This document shows positions 1 through 4,633 of a DNA stretch of 7,237 nucleotides, piece after piece. This stretch comes from Paramuribaculum sp. Lineage in GTDB: Bacteria; Bacteroidota; Bacteroidia; Bacteroidales; Muribaculaceae. The notes under the pieces were generated by a model. That model saw nothing but the letters and a program-made list of their open reading frames with translations. It made no database searches and was not told where the DNA came from. The translations under genes and the position numbers were made by a program. How positions within the stretch are numbered: position 1 is the stretch's first letter; each line of letters opens with the position of its first letter. The DNA is taken from the NCBI GenBank assembly GCA_029058705.1, contig JAIDXA010000205.1, forward strand, positions 1 through 7,237, in the 5' to 3' direction.

Positions 1-22
1 GTCTATCCCTAACAACAAGCGA

Positions 23-58
23 GCCGCCCTAAAGTGGGCGGCCCGCCCGTTTTTTTTT
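23..58 (+). terminator. Rightward intrinsic terminator with two overlapping hairpins
   Basis: A GC-rich inverted repeat is followed by nine T residues (50-58), which fits rho-independent termination of a gene lying to the left of the window. Two folds compete. GCCGCCC (23-29) can pair with GGGCGGC (36-42), or GGGCG (36-40) can pair with CGCCC (44-48) directly beside the T-run. The second fold has the geometry of a terminator. On the minus strand no T-run follows the hairpin, so this is a poor terminator for the leftward permease gene ending at 88, although the hairpin could still protect the 3' end of that transcript. Positions 1-22 hold nothing I can identify. Confidence 0.7.
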
Positions 59-87
59 AAAAAAGGGATCCGCGTGCAAGGGCACCG

Positions 88-1389
88 TCAATTATACCTT
101 ATCCATTTGATCAATTCGGCAAACGACGGTTTCTTGCCATACATGAAGATGCCTACGCGATAGATTTTCGCAGCGACCCAGACGACGGCGAAAAACGACG
201 CAAAGAGTATCAGCAACGATACGACAATCTCCCAGGCGGGAATGCCAAACGGAATGCGTGCCATCATGACCATTGGGGATGTAAACGGGATAAATGAAGT
301 CCACAACGACAGAGTCGAAGCCGGATCCGAGGCAGCGGCCATGGCCACGGCGATACCCACAACTATCGGAAAAACCACAACCGACTGCAGCTGACCGGCA
401 TCCTGAATATTGTCGACTGCAGAACCGATGGCGGCATATACGGCCGAATAAAGCATGAATCCTCCGATAAGGAAGAGCAGCAGCAATCCGAACAGTTCGA
501 TTATATAAGAGATATTGCCAAGCATGGAAACCGCCTGGAGCATCTCCACATCATAAGTGAGCGAGGCAGTGTTGCCTCCGGCACTGAGTGCGGCCATTTC
601 AGCCGACATTGTCTCAGGGAGGACAACGGGAAGAAGAAATGCCGACATCCCTACCATCAGCACACCCCAGATGACAATCTGTGTCACGGCAACCAGCCCG
701 ATTCCACAGATTTTTCCGAGCATAAGCTGAGTCGGCCTCACCGAGCTGACGACTATTTCGAGAACGCGGTTGTTTTTCTCTTCGATGATACTTGTCATCA
801 CCATCTGCCCGTACAGAATCAGACACATGTAAAGCATCATTGTCAGCACAATTCCAAGCAGATAGCTGAGAGTGGTCGATGACTCGGTCGAATCTTTGTC
901 GTTGCGGATCGACTGGAGTTTCACATCCGACTTTATAGATTCGATTATGCGGTCAAGATTTTCAATCTCATATGATGACAGTTTGTAGCGTTCGACAATA
1001 TCGTCAACCTGCGAAACTATCGCAGACTCGATTTCCATTGAGGATGGGCCGTTAGTATAGATCTGCATTGTAGCCTGACCTGTGAGAACTTCAGCGGGTA
1101 TGACAAGCACACCGTCGACACCGTCGAGATTCCTGGCCGAGTCAAGGGGGATGCCGGTCGCGACAAAAGTCAGCGAAGGAGTGTTCTTAAGCTCTTGTGC
1201 AATCTTTCCCGAATTGTCTATGACCATCAGCTGGCGATTTTCCGATTCGGAAAACATCGCAATCAGAGCTGGAACCATCATCATTCCGAGCATCAGCACC
1301 GGCATGAGGAAAGTTGTTATCAGAAAACTTTTCTTCGAGACGCGCTCCATATACTCGCGTCCGATTATTATCGAGGTCTTTGAATCCAT
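88..1389 (-). CDS. ABC-2 type exporter permease (NatB/YhaP-like)
   Basis: Membrane subunit of an ABC exporter, 433 aa, working with the ATPase encoded just upstream. From the sequence I predict about six membrane segments: near residues 22-46, then a long polar extracytoplasmic domain (about 48-170), then about 174-199, 225-254, 294-322, 335-353 and 386-407. This one-plus-five arrangement is that of the ABC2_membrane_3 (PF12698) group. The cytoplasmic stretch around residues 202-227 (IIEEKNNRVLEIVVSSVRPT) and PFTSPMVMMARIPFG (368-382) are hallmark segments of NatB/YhaP-type permeases. I chose the ATG at 1389. The frame is open back to an ATG at 1458, but that would overlap the ATPase gene and add 23 polar residues unlike the family N-terminus; MDSKTSIIIGREY is the usual beginning. 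It lies 46 bp downstream of the ATPase and is surely co-transcribed with it. Substrate is unknown; relatives export Na+ or peptides/antibiotics. Confidence 0.93.
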   Translation of the reverse strand: MDSKTSIIIGREYMERVSKKSFLITTFLMPVLMLGMMMVPALIAMFSESENRQLMVIDNSGKIAQELKNTPSLTFVATGIPLDSARNLDGVDGVLVIPAEVLTGQATMQIYTNGPSSMEIESAIVSQVDDIVERYKLSSYEIENLDRIIESIKSDVKLQSIRNDKDSTESSTTLSYLLGIVLTMMLYMCLILYGQMVMTSIIEEKNNRVLEIVVSSVRPTQLMLGKICGIGLVAVTQIVIWGVLMVGMSAFLLPVVLPETMSAEMAALSAGGNTASLTYDVEMLQAVSMLGNISYIIELFGLLLLFLIGGFMLYSAVYAAIGSAVDNIQDAGQLQSVVVFPIVVGIAVAMAAASDPASTLSLWTSFIPFTSPMVMMARIPFGIPAWEIVVSLLILFASFFAVVWVAAKIYRVGIFMYGKKPSFAELIKWIRYN

Positions 1390-1435
1390 TGCTTCAATAA
1401 ATAAGACATTAGAAGAATTTGAAATTATGGGGGAA

Positions 1436-2356
1436 TTATTTCTGCCCGGAGACGGCATTGATGAAAATGTCGTTCATTGACGCCAGCGTTTCGTTGAAAG
1501 CGGCAAGACGGGTGACCCCGTTGGCAAGCTCGATGACTCGTCGCACATCCACTTCATCTTTAACCACAATATTCATACGGTTGCGTCCGCGGGGAGCTTC
1601 CTCGAGCGAAAACGAGCTTATGGCCGGGTCAAGCACTGCGGCAAGCTCCGATGGATTCCCGTCGAAATCGATAGAATAGCGCCCGCGGGAAAAATTCCGG
1701 CGAATCTCGTCGACCTTTCCCGTCAGAATGTTGCGGCCCTTGTTTATAAGAGTTATGTTGTCGCAGATTTCCTCGACGGAAGCCATGTTGTGGGTCGAAA
1801 AAATGATTGTAGCGCCTTTGTCGCGCAAATGAAGAATCTCGTCGCGCAGCAGGTTGGCGTTTATAGGGTCAAAGCCAGAGAATGGCTCGTCGAAAATGAG
1901 CAGTTTCGGATTGTGGAGCACAGTCACGATGAACTGCACTTTCTGAGCCATGCCTTTTGAGAGCTCCTCCACCTTGCGATTCCACCAGGAACTGATTTCA
2001 AACCGCTCGAACCACTCCTTGAGAGCGCGGGTTGCCTCGGTTTTCGACAGTCCTTTAAGACGGGCAAAGAAAACCGCCTGATCCCCGACTTTCATTTTCT
2101 TATAAAGCCCTCGTTCCTCAGGGAGATACCCGATCTGTGCAACATCGTTCTGTGTCAGCGTATGTCCGTCGAAAACAACGCATCCGGAATCTGGAGCGGT
2201 TATATGGTTGATGATCCGGATGAGAGTTGTCTTTCCTGCGCCGTTTGGCCCAAGAAGTCCATAGACACAACCCTGTTCGACCGACAGAGAGACATTGTCG
2301 AGCGCCTTGTGACCGGCATAGTTTTTGGTTACTTCACTGACTGTCAATAAGTCCAT
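1436..2356 (-). CDS. ABC transporter ATP-binding protein (NatA/YhaQ-like, DUF4162 type)
   Basis: Nucleotide-binding subunit, 306 aa, that powers the adjacent ABC-2 permease. Visible motifs in order: Walker A GPNGAGKT (36-43); the Q-loop region reading GYLPEERGLY (76-85), with Glu where many ABC ATPases have Gln; signature LSKGMAQKV (132-140); Walker B LLIFDEP (152-158) with catalytic Glu157; D-loop SGFD (160-163); and switch His189 in STHN. All catalytic elements are therefore intact. Residues from about 222 to 306 form a non-catalytic C-terminal domain matching the position and character of DUF4162, which is found in NatA/YhaQ/EcsA-like exporters. The start at 2356 places the N-terminus (MDLLTVSEVTKNY) exactly where the fold begins. 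The permease gene follows after 46 bp, and the symporter gene ends 86 bp upstream. Whether the complex extrudes Na+, a peptide or something else cannot be read from the sequence. Confidence 0.95.
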   Translation of the reverse strand: MDLLTVSEVTKNYAGHKALDNVSLSVEQGCVYGLLGPNGAGKTTLIRIINHITAPDSGCVVFDGHTLTQNDVAQIGYLPEERGLYKKMKVGDQAVFFARLKGLSKTEATRALKEWFERFEISSWWNRKVEELSKGMAQKVQFIVTVLHNPKLLIFDEPFSGFDPINANLLRDEILHLRDKGATIIFSTHNMASVEEICDNITLINKGRNILTGKVDEIRRNFSRGRYSIDFDGNPSELAAVLDPAISSFSLEEAPRGRNRMNIVVKDEVDVRRVIELANGVTRLAAFNETLASMNDIFINAVSGQK

Positions 2357-2381
2357 ATGTATCTGTTTGAAAAAGTTTGAT

Positions 2382-2409
2382 TAAACGTAACGGATGAATG
2401 ATTATTCAA
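2382..2409 (-). promoter_or_regulatory. Possible promoter for the ABC exporter genes
   Basis: Reading leftward, TTG (plus-strand CAA, 2407-2409) is followed after 17 nt by TACGTTTA (plus-strand TAAACGTA, 2382-2389), one mismatch from the Bacteroidota -7 consensus TAnnTTTG. It lies in the 86 bp gap between the symporter and the ATPase. If real it would let the exporter be transcribed apart from the symporter. I see no terminator hairpin in this gap, so read-through from the symporter is also possible. The match is weak and could be chance. Confidence 0.25.
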
Positions 2410-2442
2410 GTCTATCTATATGACGCGCAAACGGAACAAAAA

Positions 2443-3621
2443 TTACAGCTCAGGCTGTTTTTTCCCGAACACACTGTTGACGATTGCGGCTATAGCTCCG
2501 TCGCCGGTCACATTACATGCCGTTCCGAAGGAATCCATCGCTATGTAGAGGGCAATCATCATGGCATTTTGTGCGTCAGTAAAACCGAGTATACCTGAAA
2601 GAAGACCCAGTGATGCCATGATGGCTCCGCCCGGAATTCCCGGGGCGGCAATGATTGTAACTCCGAGCATGGCTATGAACTCCGAGACGGAGGCAAAGTC
2701 ATAGCTTATTCCCTGAAGAATCATCAAAGCGAGCGCACATGCAACGATTTTCAATGTCGACCCGGACATGTGGATTGTGGCGCAGAGCGGGACCACAAAG
2801 CCGGCCACATCCTTATCTATGCCCATCGCGATCGACTGACGCAATGTAACAGGAATGGTAGCTGCCGACGATTGTGTTCCAAGAGCGGTGAAATAGGCCG
2901 GCATCATAGTCCAGAGCATTTTAAACGGATTGCGGCGGAAAAAGATCGCGGCTATACAGTATTGGGCGACAAGAATTCCGACATGCAGAATAAAAATTAC
3001 AACGATAATCTTCGAAAATGCCGTCAGTATGGCCCCGACCTTGCCTTCCATCGCCATTGTCAGAAAAATTCCACATATATAATATGGAAGAAGAGGAATC
3101 ACACATTTAAGAATTGTTTTGCTGACTATTGACCGAAATTCAAAAACAGCGTTTTTCAAAGTAGTCTCCTTGATGAAAGCACACCCTATTCCGACCATAA
3201 ATGCCAGCACAAGAGCTGTTGTCACGGGAATGAGAGCCGGAATATCGACCGTAAAGTATGGGGCCGGAGCATTCAGAGATCCAGATGCAGAAACGTTTAT
3301 GAATTGTCCTGCGAGCATTTCCGGGAAAAAAGAATCCGCCGTCAAGAAAGCGGTAAAGCCCGCTATAAGCGTAGCCGTATATGCAAGCGCCGCAGTAAAC
3401 ACAAGCATTTTCCCGGCACGCTCACCGAGCTCGGCAATGGCCGGTGCAACAAAACCAACGATGATCAATGGAATCAGAAATCCCAGAAACTGACTGAAGA
3501 CATAGTTGAAAGTGGCGAACAGTCGTCCGATCCATAACGGCGCGACATAACCGAACGCCACTCCGGCCGCCATTCCTATAAAAATTTTTCCCAAAAGGCC
3601 TATATGAAGTCTGTGTTTCAT
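2443..3621 (-). CDS. Dicarboxylate/amino acid:cation symporter (DAACS family, GltPh-like fold)
   Basis: Inner-membrane secondary transporter, 392 aa, predicted to import an amino acid or dicarboxylate with a cation. It has the full family architecture: hydrophobic helices throughout, hairpin HP1 with TQSSAATIPVT (249-259), TM7 with PLCATIHMSGST (278-289), HP2 tip APGIPGGA (326-333), and TM8 with MDSFGTACNVTGDG (362-375). Aligned to archaeal GltPh without gaps in TM8, Asp394, Asn401 and Asp405 are kept (Asp363, Asn370, Asp374), but substrate-side-chain Arg397 is Gly366. In TM7 the NMDGT motif reads HMSGS, so the Asn310 and Asp312 equivalents are His284 and Ser286. This argues against a classical aspartate/glutamate carrier and suggests a neutral or small substrate with altered ion coupling; that is inference. 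Asp363, the amino-group ligand, suggests the substrate is an amino acid. It is the first gene of the leftward block and the ABC exporter follows after 86 bp. Family assignment is secure; substrate is not. Confidence 0.92.
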   Translation of the reverse strand: MKHRLHIGLLGKIFIGMAAGVAFGYVAPLWIGRLFATFNYVFSQFLGFLIPLIIVGFVAPAIAELGERAGKMLVFTAALAYTATLIAGFTAFLTADSFFPEMLAGQFINVSASGSLNAPAPYFTVDIPALIPVTTALVLAFMVGIGCAFIKETTLKNAVFEFRSIVSKTILKCVIPLLPYYICGIFLTMAMEGKVGAILTAFSKIIVVIFILHVGILVAQYCIAAIFFRRNPFKMLWTMMPAYFTALGTQSSAATIPVTLRQSIAMGIDKDVAGFVVPLCATIHMSGSTLKIVACALALMILQGISYDFASVSEFIAMLGVTIIAAPGIPGGAIMASLGLLSGILGFTDAQNAMMIALYIAMDSFGTACNVTGDGAIAAIVNSVFGKKQPEL

Positions 3622-3654
3622 GATGTGTCGTGTTTTTATATCATAAATTTAAGG

Positions 3655-3662
3655 CAAATATA
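3655..3662 (-). promoter_or_regulatory. Candidate -7 box for the symporter gene
   Basis: Leftward TATATTTG (plus-strand CAAATATA) matches the Bacteroidota -7 consensus TAnnTTTG exactly and lies 33 nt upstream of the start codon at 3621, giving a short leader. No TTTG or TTG is present at the expected upstream distance, so only half the promoter is visible. The region 3622-3755 is the AT-rich divergent spacer between this gene and the rightward lipoprotein gene. Confidence 0.4.
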
Positions 3663-3693
3663 CGGAACTTTATTATTTTTTCCCTTTAAGCTG

Positions 3694-3701
3694 TAACTTT
3701 T
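3694..3701 (+). promoter_or_regulatory. Possible -7 box for the lipoprotein gene
   Basis: Rightward TAACTTTT is one base from TAnnTTTG and lies 54 nt upstream of the ATG at 3756. No clear TTG/TTTG is found about 20 nt further upstream, where the sequence is only T-rich. It shares the divergent spacer with the leftward symporter promoter. Just before the start codon is GGAAAAA, at most a weak ribosome-binding site, which is normal for Bacteroidota. Confidence 0.25.
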
Positions 3702-3755
3702 TCAACAAAGTTTACGTCTAAGAAATATACATTACATAAATCAACTTCGGAAAAA

Positions 3756-4526
3756 ATGAAAAAATTCTACGTTTTCACTCTTGCCGGCTTTATCCTTGCA
3801 GCTGCGTCCGCCTGTTCGAACACATCAAGCATATCCGGACTGCTCTCTTCAGGTTTTTCAAGCGATCCATCCTCGCCAATGACCGCAGATACGATAAAAA
3901 TTTCGAAGGTAGCGGCATTAAGGGCGCAGCGCGGCCTTAAGGTTGTCTATCTGCAATCAGAGGAAAACATCGCGATCATAGATGCTCCGGCCGATCTTAT
4001 CGACAAGATCAACATAACCGACAAAGAAAACACCCTGTCCGTCACAACAAGCGAACAAATACGCTCGGGCATAGACAAAATCACTGTGACAGTCAAATCT
4101 CCGGCGGTCCATGACTTCAGCTCATCGTCGGGAGCAATGCTGTTCATCGAGAAGCCTTATAAGTCACCATCGGATGAACTCTCGCTGAAGGCTTCGTCGG
4201 GAGCAATGCTTAACGGAATTTCACTTCAGGCAGGTATAATCGGAGTCGAATCGTCGTCGGGCGCAAGCATCCGGATTGAGACATCCGCTCAAACGCTTGC
4301 ATGCGATGCGTCTTCAGGATCGACAATAACAGTCGAAGGAACATCTGATGCCGCTGCATTCGAAGTCAGCTCCGGAGCATCGATCATTGCCGACCGCCTA
4401 AAGGCCGAGACTGGAGAGACCCATGCCTCATCCGGGGGATCGATCACATGCTGCGTCAATTCCATGTCCCAGACAAAAAGTTCATCCGGCGGCTCAATCC
4501 ACAATATAAAACAGGACTTCCAATAG
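3756..4526 (+). CDS. DUF2807 (head GIN domain) lipoprotein with seven SSG repeats
   Basis: Predicted envelope lipoprotein, 256 aa. Residues 1-20 form a lipoprotein signal: KK, a hydrophobic stretch, then ASAC with Cys20 as the lipidated residue. A Ser/Gly-rich linker (21-42) precedes a domain from about 46 onward that resembles DUF2807 (PF10988), the 'putative auto-transporter adhesin, head GIN domain' family common in Bacteroidota. Its second half is a ladder of seven Ser-Ser-Gly-(Ala/Gly/Ser) units, with the Gly at 126, 149, 169, 189, 207, 227 and 245. The spacing of 18-23 residues fits rungs of a right-handed beta-helix with the SSG turns stacked on one edge. No acidic residues follow Cys20 (SNTSS), so the known Bacteroidota surface-export signal for lipoproteins is not evident. 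It is transcribed alone, divergent from the symporter and convergent with the hexosaminidase. Despite the family name, adhesion is unproven and the function is unknown. Confidence 0.88.
   Translation: MKKFYVFTLAGFILAAASACSNTSSISGLLSSGFSSDPSSPMTADTIKISKVAALRAQRGLKVVYLQSEENIAIIDAPADLIDKINITDKENTLSVTTSEQIRSGIDKITVTVKSPAVHDFSSSSGAMLFIEKPYKSPSDELSLKASSGAMLNGISLQAGIIGVESSSGASIRIETSAQTLACDASSGSTITVEGTSDAAAFEVSSGASIIADRLKAETGETHASSGGSITCCVNSMSQTKSSSGGSIHNIKQDFQ
4125..4210 (+). repeat. Coding direct repeat within the SSG ladder (17 nt, two exact copies)
   Basis: TCGTCGGGAGCAATGCT occurs at 4125-4141 and again at 4194-4210, 69 nt (23 codons) apart and in frame. It encodes the SSGAM turns of the first two rungs. 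A third, diverged version starts around 4254 (TCGTCGGGCGCAAGCAT). Later rungs keep the SSG protein motif but use different codons (TCTTCAGGA, AGCTCCGGA, TCATCCGGG, TCATCCGGC), so only the first two are identical in DNA over a useful length. Confidence 0.75.
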
Positions 4527-4564
4527 ATAACATAACGATAATAGATCCAAAGCTTTTTCATGTA

Positions 4565-4597
4565 GAAGCCGGTCTGCTTTGAGAGCAGGCCGGCTTC
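4565..4597 (+). terminator. Stem-loop between convergent genes, probable terminator
   Basis: A 14-bp stem pairs 4565-4578 with 4584-4597 around the 5-nt loop TTGAG. It stands 38 nt after the lipoprotein stop and 36 nt before the hexosaminidase stop. In the rightward transcript the single imperfect pair (4573 with 4589) is a U-G wobble, so the stem is continuous. In the leftward transcript the same position is an A-C mismatch. This suggests selection mainly on the rightward RNA. The following GTTTCC is a short and interrupted U-tract, so termination may be partial, or the structure may serve 3'-end stability for either gene. Confidence 0.6.
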
Positions 4598-4633
4598 GTT
4601 TCCAGGGGCTGGCTGCAACCGTTTTTCCGGCTG

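Noticed and set aside
1390..1458. N-terminal extension of the permease from an upstream ATG at 1458
   Set aside because: It would overlap the ATPase stop region, adds 23 residues unlike the family, and the ATG at 1389 gives the expected N-terminus.
3119..3493. Open frame of 124 codons antisense to the symporter
   Set aside because: It is a complement-strand shadow of transmembrane codons and has no supporting signals.
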